Of a stretch of 64,000 nt of DNA, positions 56,043 through 64,000 are shown piece by piece (within the stretch, counting starts at the first letter, position 1; the number at the start of each line of letters is the position of its first letter). The position numbers and the translations under genes are program-made. Location of the stretch: assembly GCF_003339815.1 (NCBI RefSeq), contig NZ_PPTT01000025.1, positions 1-64,000 on the forward strand. The letters run 5' to 3'. The DNA comes from Eggerthella sinensis. Lineage in GTDB: Bacteria > Actinomycetota > Coriobacteriia > Coriobacteriales > Eggerthellaceae. The notes below the pieces were generated by a model that saw only the letters and a list, made by a program, of their open reading frames with translations, searched no databases and had not been told where the DNA came from.

Positions 56043-58673
56043 ATGGATACGCATGACGTTGGTGCGCCTACGACGACGTGGAGCCGCCGCCAGTTCATGA
56101 AGGGAAGCCTGGCCGTTGCGGCATCCGCAGCAGCGCTCTCTTCGTTCGGCTGCGCTCCGTCGGCCGAGGTGAAGAAGAAGGAAGGGGATACCGCGCCGGC
56201 GGTGAACCCCGAGGAGGGCGGCACGTGGGTGCCCGCCGCCTGCTGGCACAACTGCGGCGGCCGCTGCGTGAACAAGGTGATGGTGAAGGAAGGTGCCGTC
56301 GTTCGCCAGAAGACGGACGACTCGCATGAGGACTCGGCCGAGTTCCCGCAGCAGCGCGGCTGCGTGCGCGGCAAGGCGCAGCAGCAACAGTGCTTCGGCG
56401 CCGACCGCATCCTCTACCCGCTCAAGCGCAAGGGGTGGCAGCCCGGCGGCGGCGAGAAGTCGAACGGCGCGATGCGCGGCAAGGACGAGTGGGAGCGCAT
56501 CAGCTGGGACGAGGCCATCGACCTCGCGTGCCAGGAAATCAAGCGCATCAGCGACGAGCTGGGCCCCACCGGCTTCTACTGCAAGTCGCCCGATGCCGTG
56601 ATCAACGTGATGTGCGGCTGCGTGCGCGGGTGGGACACCACGTCGCACGGCACCTACACGCTCGGCTGCGACATGATCGGCCTGCCGCCCACCGACACGG
56701 GCAAGGCGAACGACCGCTTCGACCTGCTGAACGCCGAGCACATCATCCTGTACTCGTCGAACCCCACGTGGTCGGCCGCCGGCACGCCCACGTACTACTT
56801 CATCCAGGCGAAGGAGGCGGGCGTCAAGTTCACGAGTGTCGACCCGCTGTACAACGCCTCCGCGCAGATGCTCGACGCCGACTGGATTCCCGTGCGCAAC
56901 GGCACCGACATGGCCTTCATGCTGGCCACCGCCTACGAGATGCTGCGCCTCGACGACGAAGAGGGCGACATCGTCGACTGGGACTTCCTCAACACGTACA
57001 CGGTGGGCTTCGACGCCGATCACATGCCGGCCGATGCGAAGCTCGACGAGAACCTCAAGGACTACCTTCTGGGCACGTACGACGACACGCCGAAGACGCC
57101 CGCATGGGCCGAGCCGATCTGCGGCGTTCCGCCCGAGCAGGTTACGGCGTTCGCGCGCATCCTCGGCAAGAACAACAAGACCATGCTGCTGCACAACTAC
57201 GGCATGGTGCGCTGCAACGGCGCCGAGATGATCCCGCAGATGCTCATGACGTTGGGCGCCATGGGCGGCCACATGGGCAAGTCGGGGCATGCGACGGGCG
57301 GCGCCTACCACGCCAACTGCGGCAACTACGGTCCGAACCTCGTGAGCGCCGGCAGCGCGAAGAACCCGAAGACGACGAACCCCTGCTCCACCGGCGTGCG
57401 CCAGCCGCAGCTCTACGACCTCATCCTCAACGGCGGTGGCGACGTGTTGGACGTGTCGAACTCCTACGGCAGCTTCCACGAGCCCATCCCCACGACGCTC
57501 GGCCCCATCAAGGGCATCTTCCACGTGACGGACGCCACGCTGCAAACGTCGCTGCACCAGAAGGCGGGCATCGAGGCGCACCGCGCGGTCGACTTCGTGC
57601 TCACGCGCGCGCAGTTCATGACGACGAACGCCCGCTACTCCGACATCATCCTGCCGGTGACCACGGAATGGGAGCGCCCCGGCGGCGTGACCACCTGCAA
57701 CCGTGAGTTCGTGTACTGCTACTCGAAGGTGACCGACCCCCTCGGCGAGGCCAAAACCGACCAGGAAATCGGCACGCTGCTGCTCGAGGGCATGGGCATG
57801 GACCCCAAGCTTGCCTACGAGACGTCCGAGACACAGCAGTTCTTCGACCAGATAGCCGGCAGCAAGATCATGGGCGCGAGCGGCGAGATGGAACCGCTCG
57901 TCACCATCACCGACGCCGACATCAAGGAGTGGGGCGTCACCGGCGAAGCGCAGCAGGGCGTCATTGCGCTCTCCGAGTTCGTGGCGAACGGCGGCTATCA
58001 GTTCAAGCGCACGCCGGACGACGGCCACGGTTTCATCGGCTACGAAGACTTCGTGAGCGATCCTGCCGCCAACCCGCTCTCGAGCGCCAGCGGCAAGCTG
58101 GAAATCTACTGCCAGGCGCGCCACGACCTCATGACCTCCTTCGGCTACGACGGCGTGGAGCAGTACAAGCCGTACCCCACCTACGTCGTGCCGTGCGTGG
58201 GCTACGAGTCCACGTTCAAGGACGGCACGGTGGGCGGGGAGAAGGGCGACTACCCCTTCATCATGTACAACCCGCACTACCTGCGTCGCTCGCACACGGT
58301 GTTCGACAACTGTCCGTGGCTGCGCGAGACCTGGGCGAACCCCGTGTTCCTCAACCGCGAGGACGCTGAGGCGAAGGGCATCAAGGACGGCGACACCGTG
58401 CTCATCAGCTCGCCGGCCGGCAAGGGCCTGCGCAACGCGGCCATCCTCGACATCCTCATGCCGGGCGTGGTGGGCGTGCCGCACGGCGCATGGGTGGACG
58501 TCGACGAGAAGACGGGCATCGACCGCGCGGGGTCCGACAACTACCTGATCGGCGCCGAGTACGGCGGCATGGGCGTGTCGGGTTACAACAACCAGATCTG
58601 CAACGTCGAGAAATACACGGGCGAAGCGCTCGGCGCGGATTGCGATCAGCCGCAGCGCATCGTGTCCGCGTAG
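56043..58673 (+). CDS. DMSO-reductase-family molybdopterin oxidoreductase, catalytic subunit (module 3)
   Basis: The 876-residue protein has a Tat signal (SRRQFMKGS) and a Cys after SSFG. C67, C71, C75 and C107 form the [4Fe-4S] site (CWHNCGGRC). The Mo region reads GWDTTSHGTY with Ser201 a candidate ligand. WERISWDEAI, GHMGKSGHATGG and YNPHYLRRSHTV bind cofactor or match module 2 closely. The RBS AGAGGGGG precedes the ATG. It forms a unit with the ferredoxin subunit and TorD chaperone 2. Confidence 0.94.
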   Translation: MDTHDVGAPTTTWSRRQFMKGSLAVAASAAALSSFGCAPSAEVKKKEGDTAPAVNPEEGGTWVPAACWHNCGGRCVNKVMVKEGAVVRQKTDDSHEDSAEFPQQRGCVRGKAQQQQCFGADRILYPLKRKGWQPGGGEKSNGAMRGKDEWERISWDEAIDLACQEIKRISDELGPTGFYCKSPDAVINVMCGCVRGWDTTSHGTYTLGCDMIGLPPTDTGKANDRFDLLNAEHIILYSSNPTWSAAGTPTYYFIQAKEAGVKFTSVDPLYNASAQMLDADWIPVRNGTDMAFMLATAYEMLRLDDEEGDIVDWDFLNTYTVGFDADHMPADAKLDENLKDYLLGTYDDTPKTPAWAEPICGVPPEQVTAFARILGKNNKTMLLHNYGMVRCNGAEMIPQMLMTLGAMGGHMGKSGHATGGAYHANCGNYGPNLVSAGSAKNPKTTNPCSTGVRQPQLYDLILNGGGDVLDVSNSYGSFHEPIPTTLGPIKGIFHVTDATLQTSLHQKAGIEAHRAVDFVLTRAQFMTTNARYSDIILPVTTEWERPGGVTTCNREFVYCYSKVTDPLGEAKTDQEIGTLLLEGMGMDPKLAYETSETQQFFDQIAGSKIMGASGEMEPLVTITDADIKEWGVTGEAQQGVIALSEFVANGGYQFKRTPDDGHGFIGYEDFVSDPAANPLSSASGKLEIYCQARHDLMTSFGYDGVEQYKPYPTYVVPCVGYESTFKDGTVGGEKGDYPFIMYNPHYLRRSHTVFDNCPWLRETWANPVFLNREDAEAKGIKDGDTVLISSPAGKGLRNAAILDILMPGVVGVPHGAWVDVDEKTGIDRAGSDNYLIGAEYGGMGVSGYNNQICNVEKYTGEALGADCDQPQRIVSA

Positions 58674-58691
58674 GTCGAGGGGGACTGACGA

Positions 58692-59264
58692 ATGGGTATT
58701 GGATTCTATTTCGATATGACGAGGTGCACGGGCTGCCGTGCCTGCCAGGTGGCCTGCAAGGACAAGAACCGCTTGGACGTGGGAACCATCTACCGGCACG
58801 CGCAGACGTTCTCGGTGGGCTCGTTCCCCAACGTTTCGGCCTACAGCTACTCGGGCAGCTGCAACCACTGCGAGACGCCCGCGTGCTTCGCGGCGTGCCC
58901 GACCGGCGCCATCGAGAAGCGCGAGGACGGGGCCGTGGTCATCGATCGCGAGGCGTGCTCGGGTGACGGCTCGTGCACGAAGGCGTGTCCGTACGGCGTG
59001 CCGCAGATTCTGCCTGACGGCAAGGCGGGCAAGTGCGACAGCTGCTATCTCATCCGCGAGGCGGGCGGCAAGCCGGCGTGCGTGGCCGCGTGTCCCAACC
59101 GCGCGCTCGATTTCGGCGAATACGACGATATGAGGCAGAAGCACGGGGAGGACAACGTGAGCGAGATCGCCGTGCTGCCCTCTGCCGACGCCACGAAGCC
59201 CAGCCTTTTGATCAAGGCGAAGGAAGCGGCCGCTTCGAAGGATTTCGTCGACGTCAACTGGTAA
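58692..59264 (+). CDS. Ferredoxin-like electron-transfer subunit with altered third cluster (module 3)
   Basis: The 190-residue protein starts with the complete motif CTGCRACQVAC (C12-C22), then CNHCETPACFAACP. The third motif reads C89-SG-D92-GS-C95-TKA-C99: the second cysteine is replaced by Asp92. The fourth group is CDSC plus CVAACP. Asp at this position in some ferredoxins ligates a [4Fe-4S] cluster or gives a convertible [3Fe-4S] cluster, so electron flow may differ from modules 1 and 2. It lies 18 nt after its catalytic subunit. Confidence 0.94.
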   Translation: MGIGFYFDMTRCTGCRACQVACKDKNRLDVGTIYRHAQTFSVGSFPNVSAYSYSGSCNHCETPACFAACPTGAIEKREDGAVVIDREACSGDGSCTKACPYGVPQILPDGKAGKCDSCYLIREAGGKPACVAACPNRALDFGEYDDMRQKHGEDNVSEIAVLPSADATKPSLLIKAKEAAASKDFVDVNW

Positions 59265-59281
59265 GCACCGCACCGAACGGG

Positions 59282-59318
59282 AAGGCCCGAAGCTCGCCGT
59301 GCGGGGCTTCGGGCCTTT
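59282..59318 (+). terminator. Hairpin between module 3 and TorD 2
   Basis: A perfect 12-bp stem (AAGGCCCGAAGC / GCTTCGGGCCTT) with a 12-nt loop is followed by only one further T before the RBS of the next gene. It may attenuate, letting less message reach the chaperone gene. Confidence 0.7.
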
Positions 59319-59329
59319 GAGGAGGATGC

Positions 59330-60055
59330 ATGGATGAATCTACGATAGAAGCGCAGGCGATGCGCCTGGCGAACCGGGCGTATGCCTATCGCGTGTTCCA
59401 CATCGCGTTCGGCGCCGAGCCGAGCAGCGACGAGCTGCGCGTGCTCGCCTCGCCCGAGACCGTCGAGGCGTTTCGCTTCCTGGCCGAGACGGCGCGGGAA
59501 GAAGGGAGCGGGGAGGGGGCGCAGACGCTGACGGCGGCAGCCGACCTGCTTGCGTCGCTGGGCGCTCACGCCGAGGACGCGGCCGGCGTGGCGTCGCTCA
59601 AGGCCAGCTTCACGCGGCTGTTCCTCGTGCCGGGTGCGTCGTTCGTGCACCCGTGGGAGTCGCCCTATATCGGCAAAGAGGTGATGCTGTTTCAGGAAAG
59701 CACGCTCGACGTGCGCCATCGCTACGCTGCGTACGGGTTCGCCGCAGCGGAGTTCGGCCACTTTCCGGAAGACCACGTGTCGATGATGCTCGATTTCCTC
59801 GCGCATCTCAGCTCGGCGGCGTTCGAGGCGTTCGGCGACGGGAACGACGAAGAGGCCGGGCGCATCCTCGCCGACCAGCGCGCGTTCGTCGCGGCGCACC
59901 TGGACACGTGGCTGCCCGCATTCGTCGAGAAGCTGTGCGAGCAGGACGCCGAGGGGACGTACGCCCGCCTCGCCCGCGCCCTCCGCGCCTTCGTCGAGCT
60001 CGACAAGGCCTTGATGGACGCGTGGGCGGGGGCGTGCCCGAACCCTGCGCGGTGA
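59330..60055 (+). CDS. TorD-family molybdoenzyme chaperone 2
   Basis: The 241-residue helical protein has the family signature FTRLFLVP followed by HPWESPYIG, and HLDTWLPAFVEKL near the C terminus. It should guard the Tat signal and help cofactor loading of module 3. GAGGATGC lies upstream of the ATG at 59330; an ATG at 59326 stops at once. It differs clearly from TorD 1, suggesting one chaperone per enzyme type. Confidence 0.9.
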   Translation: MDESTIEAQAMRLANRAYAYRVFHIAFGAEPSSDELRVLASPETVEAFRFLAETAREEGSGEGAQTLTAAADLLASLGAHAEDAAGVASLKASFTRLFLVPGASFVHPWESPYIGKEVMLFQESTLDVRHRYAAYGFAAAEFGHFPEDHVSMMLDFLAHLSSAAFEAFGDGNDEEAGRILADQRAFVAAHLDTWLPAFVEKLCEQDAEGTYARLARALRAFVELDKALMDAWAGACPNPAR

Positions 60056-60159
60056 TGCGCCCGCGCACGGGTTCGTAACCGGTGGGGTTCGCGGGCGTCG
60101 AAGGCGGGTGCATTTGGTACCATGGACGGCACCTGCTATGCGAAGGAGCGCGCGACGTC

Positions 60160-63100
60160 ATGGATGCCACCGAACCCACCTCTCATGTCCTCGACCGGTT
60201 CTCGGACGAGGTGCGCGGCTGGTTCCTCGATGCCTTCCCGGCCGGCCCCACGCCGTTGCAGGAGCGGGCGTGGGACGTCATCGAGGGCGGCGAGAACGCG
60301 CTCGTCATCGCGCCCACTGGCTCGGGCAAGACGCTCGCGGCGTTTCTGTTCGCCCTCGACGAGCTCATGCGGAGCAAGGCGGCCGCGCATGAGCGCCCGA
60401 AGAAGGAGCGTCCTGCCAAGGGCGTGCGGGTGCTGTACATCTCGCCGCTGAAGGCGCTCGGCGCCGACGTCGAGCGCAACCTGCAGGAGCCGCTCGCGGG
60501 CATCGCGGGGCGCATGGCGGCCGCCGGCGACGACGTGCCCGCGGTGCGCACCGGCATGCGCACGGGCGACACGACGCCCGATCAGCGGCGCGGCCTCGTG
60601 CGCAACCCGCCCGACATCCTCATCACCACGCCCGAATCGCTCTACCTCATGCTCACCTCGCAGGCGCGCGAGACGCTGCGCACCGTCGACACGGTGATCA
60701 TCGACGAGGTGCACGCGCTCGCGGGCGACAAGCGCGGCGCGCACCTGGCGCTCAGCTTGGAGCGTTTGGACGATCTGCTGGAGAAGCCGGCGCAGCGCAT
60801 CGGGCTGTCGGCCACCGTGAGCCCGCGCGACGAGATCGCGCGGTTTCTGGGCGGCGTGCATCCGGTGCGCGTCGTCGCCGAGGAGAAGCGGCCCGACATG
60901 GACGTGCGCGTGAGCGTGCCCGTGCGCGATATGACGGCCGTGCCCGTCTACGGCGGCAGCGACCTCACGGGCGGCGGTGCTGCGCGAGGGCAGGGACGCG
61001 CGGGCGGTCCGCGGCGCGCGCCCGCCGAAGACGCGTGGAAGTCCGACCGCGCCCTGCGCGCGGCCATGGCGGCGGGCCCGGCGCCCGCTCGAACGAGCCC
61101 CGACAGCCGCCTGGGATCGTCGTCCATCTGGCCCTACATCGAGGCGACCATCCTCGACGAGGTGCTGGCTCATCGCAGCACCATCGTGTTCGTGAACTCG
61201 CGCGGCCTCTGCGAGAAGCTCACGGCGCGGCTCAACGATCTGTACGCGAAGCGCCTCGGCATCCAGCCCGACGCGGGCGAGCAGGAAGCGGCCCCCATCC
61301 GCTCCGACCTCGGCTCGACGGCGGAAATGTCCTCGGGCGCGCCGGCTATCATCGCGAAGGCGCACCACGGCTCGGTGTCGAAGGAGAAGCGCCTGCAGGT
61401 GGAGCACGAGCTGAAGCGCGGCGAGCTGCCCTGCGTCGTGGCCACGTCGAGCCTCGAGCTGGGCATCGACATGGGGTCGATCGACCTCGTGCTGCAGGTG
61501 GCCGCGCCGCCGTCGGTGGCGAGCGCCCTGCAGCGCATAGGACGCGCGAACCACCAGGTGGGCGGCCGTTCGGCAGGGTCCATCTTCCCGCGCACCCGCA
61601 CCGAGATCATCGACGCGGCCGTGGTGGCCGAGGGCATGCTGGAGGGACGCATCGAGGCCACGTCGGTGGTGAAGAACCCGCTCGACGTGCTCGCGCAGCA
61701 GACGGTGGCCGCCGTGGCCATGGACGACGTGGCCGCCGACGCGTGGTACGGCACGGTGCGCCGCGCCGCTCCTTACGCCGAGCTGCCCCGACGCGCCTTC
61801 GACTCGGTGCTCGACATGCTGGCGGGGCGCCACGCCTCGGGCGACCTCGCGGAATTCTCGCCGCGCATCGTATGGGACCGCGAGAGCGGCATGCTGAAGG
61901 CGCGCCCCGGCGCGCAGCGCCAGGCCGTCACCTCGGCGGGCACCATTCCCGACCGCGGCATGTTCTCGGTGGTGCTGCCGGAGGGCGGCGGCAACGAGGG
62001 GCGCCGCCGCGTGGGCGAGCTCGACGAGGAGATGGTGTACGAATCGCGCGTGGGCGACATCATCACGCTCGGTACCAGCTCGTGGCGCATCGGCGAGATC
62101 ACGCGCGACCGCGTGATCGTGGAGCCGGCGCCGGGCCGTTCGGCGCGCCTGCCGTTCTGGCACGGCGAGGGCATCGGCCGGCCGGCCGAGACGGGGCGCA
62201 TGCGCGGCGCGTTTTTGCGCGCGCTCGCGGGCGGCATCGAGGGCGACGGTGCCGAGGACGACGAGCGCCCGTTCGCGGTGGACCGGACGATCGCCGCGCG
62301 GCTTGCGGCCGACGGGTTGGACGACGACGCGCAGTCGAACCTCATCGAGCTCGTGCGTTCGCAGCGCGCGGCCACCGGCACCGTGCCCGACGACAAGACG
62401 CTCGTGGTGGAGCGCTGCGAGGACGAGCAGGGCGACTGGCGCGTGATGCTCCACTCGCCGTACGGTCGGCGCGTGCACGAGCCGTGGGCGATGGCGGTGT
62501 CCGACCGCGTCATGGCAACGCTCGGCTTCGACCCGCAGGCCATGGCGGCCGACGACGGCATCCTGCTGCGCATCCCCCTCACCGAGACGCGGCTGCCCGG
62601 TGCCGAGCTGTTCATCTTCGATCCCGACGAGCTCGACCGCATCGTGCGCGACCGGGTGGATTCCACGTCGCTGTTCGCGGCGCGCTTCCGCGAGTGCGCC
62701 GCCCGCGCCCTGCTCATGTCGCCGGCGGCACCCGGCAAGCGCGCGCCGCTGTGGCAGCAGCGCCTCAAGGCGGGCCAGCTGCTCGAAGCCGCGCGCCGCG
62801 AGCACGAGTTCCCCATCCTGGCGGAAACCGCGCGCGAGTGCTTGCAGGACGTGTACGACATGCCGGCGCTGCACGAGCTCATGGAGGGCGTGCAGGCCGG
62901 GTCGGTGCGTCTCGTGGAAGCGCAGACGTCGGTGCCGTCGCCCTTCGCCGGCCCGCTGCTGTTCGGCTACGTGGGCGAGCATCTCTACGCGGGCGACCTG
63001 CCGCACGCCGAGCAGCGCGCCTCGCTGCTGTCGCTCGACCCGACGCTGCTCGGCGAGCTGCTGGGCTCCACCGACATGGGCCAGGTGCTCGACGCGCAGG

Positions 63101-64000
63101 TCATGCACGAGGTGGAGCAGAGCTTGCAGCGCCTCGACCCCGTGCGCTACGCCCGCGGCGTCGAAGGCGTGGCCGACCTACTGCGCGTGCTCGGGCCGCT
63201 GTCCGCCGACGAGGTGGCGTGCCGGCTGCGGGCGGCGGGGGACGCCGGCGACGAGGGCGACGAAGGGTGCGAGGATGCCGAAGGCGCGTCCGCGCCGCAG
63301 CATGCCGACGAAGCCGAAGCGCGCGCTCATCTCGACGAGCTGCATCGCGCGCACCGCGCGTTCTCGGTGAGCATCGGCGCCGTCGAGCGCTGGGTCGGCG
63401 TGGACGACGCCGCGCGCCTGCGCGATGCGCTCGGCGTGGATGTTCCCGCATGGGGGAATGCCGTTTGTCATCCTGAGCGAGCGCAGCGGCGCGAAGGATC
63501 CCCTGCGGCGTTTGCGGAAGGGGAGTGCCATCCCCTCGACGAGCTGCTTGCGCGCTACGCCCGCACGCACGGCCCCTTCTCCACCGAAACCGTGGCCGCG
63601 CGCTTCGGCATCGGACGCGCCGTCGCGCAGGAGAGCCTGCTGCGCTTGGCCGCCGATGCGCGCCTCATGCAGGGGCGGTTCGGCGAAGAGCCGTGCGACG
63701 CGGGCGAGCGCACGCGCACGTGGGTGTCGGCGGACGTCTTCCGGCGCTTGCGCTCGCTGTCGCTTGCCGAAGCGCGCCGGGCCGTGCAGGCGGTGGGCCA
63801 GGATGCGTTCACGCGCTTCCTGTTCGACCTGCAGGGCCTCGGCCCCGTCGGAGGCGAGCGCTTCGAGGGCCTCGACGGCGTGGCGCAGGTCATCGCCCAG
63901 TTCGAAGGCGTGTTCCTGCCCGCTGCCTCGTGGGAGGCGCACGTGTTCCCCAGCCGGGTGCGCGATTACCGACCGGGCATGATCGACGAGCTGCTGGCGT
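60160..64000 (+). CDS. Lhr-like DEAD/DEAH-box helicase (3' end outside the window)
   Basis: The frame is open from the ATG at 60160 (GAAGGAG upstream) to the window edge, at least 1280 residues. TPLQERAW (Q-motif-like), Walker A APTGSGKT (51-58), IIDEVHAL, GLSATVS, LVLQVAAPPSVASALQRIGRANHQ and the long C-terminal winged-helix and Lhr-specific regions fit large Lhr helicases used in DNA repair. An insertion near residue 1103 (CHPERAQRREGSP) is encoded by a dispersed repeat. The next domain (LLARYARTHGPFSTE) continues in frame. Confidence 0.92.
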   Translation, partial: MDATEPTSHVLDRFSDEVRGWFLDAFPAGPTPLQERAWDVIEGGENALVIAPTGSGKTLAAFLFALDELMRSKAAAHERPKKERPAKGVRVLYISPLKALGADVERNLQEPLAGIAGRMAAAGDDVPAVRTGMRTGDTTPDQRRGLVRNPPDILITTPESLYLMLTSQARETLRTVDTVIIDEVHALAGDKRGAHLALSLERLDDLLEKPAQRIGLSATVSPRDEIARFLGGVHPVRVVAEEKRPDMDVRVSVPVRDMTAVPVYGGSDLTGGGAARGQGRAGGPRRAPAEDAWKSDRALRAAMAAGPAPARTSPDSRLGSSSIWPYIEATILDEVLAHRSTIVFVNSRGLCEKLTARLNDLYAKRLGIQPDAGEQEAAPIRSDLGSTAEMSSGAPAIIAKAHHGSVSKEKRLQVEHELKRGELPCVVATSSLELGIDMGSIDLVLQVAAPPSVASALQRIGRANHQVGGRSAGSIFPRTRTEIIDAAVVAEGMLEGRIEATSVVKNPLDVLAQQTVAAVAMDDVAADAWYGTVRRAAPYAELPRRAFDSVLDMLAGRHASGDLAEFSPRIVWDRESGMLKARPGAQRQAVTSAGTIPDRGMFSVVLPEGGGNEGRRRVGELDEEMVYESRVGDIITLGTSSWRIGEITRDRVIVEPAPGRSARLPFWHGEGIGRPAETGRMRGAFLRALAGGIEGDGAEDDERPFAVDRTIAARLAADGLDDDAQSNLIELVRSQRAATGTVPDDKTLVVERCEDEQGDWRVMLHSPYGRRVHEPWAMAVSDRVMATLGFDPQAMAADDGILLRIPLTETRLPGAELFIFDPDELDRIVRDRVDSTSLFAARFRECAARALLMSPAAPGKRAPLWQQRLKAGQLLEAARREHEFPILAETARECLQDVYDMPALHELMEGVQAGSVRLVEAQTSVPSPFAGPLLFGYVGEHLYAGDLPHAEQRASLLSLDPTLLGELLGSTDMGQVLDAQVMHEVEQSLQRLDPVRYARGVEGVADLLRVLGPLSADEVACRLRAAGDAGDEGDEGCEDAEGASAPQHADEAEARAHLDELHRAHRAFSVSIGAVERWVGVDDAARLRDALGVDVPAWGNAVCHPERAQRREGSPAAFAEGECHPLDELLARYARTHGPFSTETVAARFGIGRAVAQESLLRLAADARLMQGRFGEEPCDAGERTRTWVSADVFRRLRSLSLAEARRAVQAVGQDAFTRFLFDLQGLGPVGGERFEGLDGVAQVIAQFEGVFLPAASWEAHVFPSRVRDYRPGMIDELLA
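63466..63502 (+). repeat. Dispersed intergenic-type repeat inside the helicase gene
   Basis: The string opens TGTCATCCTGAGCGAGCGCA and ends GCGAAGGATCCC. This is the widespread bacterial intergenic element often seen as TCATCCTGAGCG...GAAGGATC. Here it lies in a coding frame and translates as CHPERAQRREGSP, keeping the frame open. It sits at the junction between two helicase domains. Confidence 0.8.

Noticed and set aside
45819-58673. Naming any of the three molybdoenzymes a catechol dehydroxylase
   Set aside because: Such enzymes are known in related gut bacteria and belong to the same superfamily, but nothing visible fixes the substrate, so only the family is stated.

Overview
The window is GC-rich, densely coded bacterial chromosome. 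The combination of a zinc-type S14, Tat-exported DMSO-reductase-family molybdoenzymes with four-cluster ferredoxin partners, TorD chaperones, pyruvate:ferredoxin oxidoreductase and Actinobacteria-style codon use points to an anaerobic gut actinobacterium of the Coriobacteriia, most likely family Eggerthellaceae (Eggerthella/Gordonibacter type). That placement is inferred from gene content and style; no 16S rRNA gene is present.

Layout. 1-492: an intergenic stretch with a hairpin and about four 29-bp tandem repeats. 493-5998: an ABC ATPase, a giant FtsX-type permease with a coiled-coil insert, and a trigger-factor-like chaperone. 6096-8453 (minus): an EAL/degenerate-GGDEF membrane protein and a small YukD-like protein. 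8629-17787: a strong promoter driving rplB-rpsS-rplV-rpsC-rplP-rpmC-rpsQ-rplN-rplX-rplE-rpsN-rpsH-rplF-rplR-rpsE-rpmD-rplO-secY. The usual rpsJ-rplC-rplD-rplW head is missing, and adk is separated from secY by a chaperone-like set (zinc-ribbon membrane protein, MarR regulator, DUF5685-like protein, J-domain protein, Hsp70). 22544-25442: adk and a large polytopic membrane protein.

25485-38638 holds an amino-sugar and sialic acid catabolic region. nagB-nagA lie on the plus strand. nanA-nanK-nanE and a dipeptide-family ABC importer (substrate-binding lipoprotein, SGNH hydrolase, permease, fused permease-ATPase, second ATPase) lie on the minus strand. Together they predict uptake of sialic acid or a related sugar acid and conversion to fructose-6-phosphate. 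A cystine/dicarboxylate symporter sits between the two halves, next to a patch of 29-30-bp repeats. An orphan vsr-like endonuclease and nifJ follow.

43187-60055 is the most unusual part: three catalytic-plus-ferredoxin molybdoenzyme modules, two TorD chaperones and two complete two-component systems. The extracytoplasmic sensor domains of both kinases carry a c-type haem motif (CxxCH). No membrane anchor subunit is encoded. One ferredoxin subunit has Asp in place of a cluster cysteine. The window ends inside an Lhr-like helicase whose frame contains an in-frame copy of a dispersed intergenic-type repeat.
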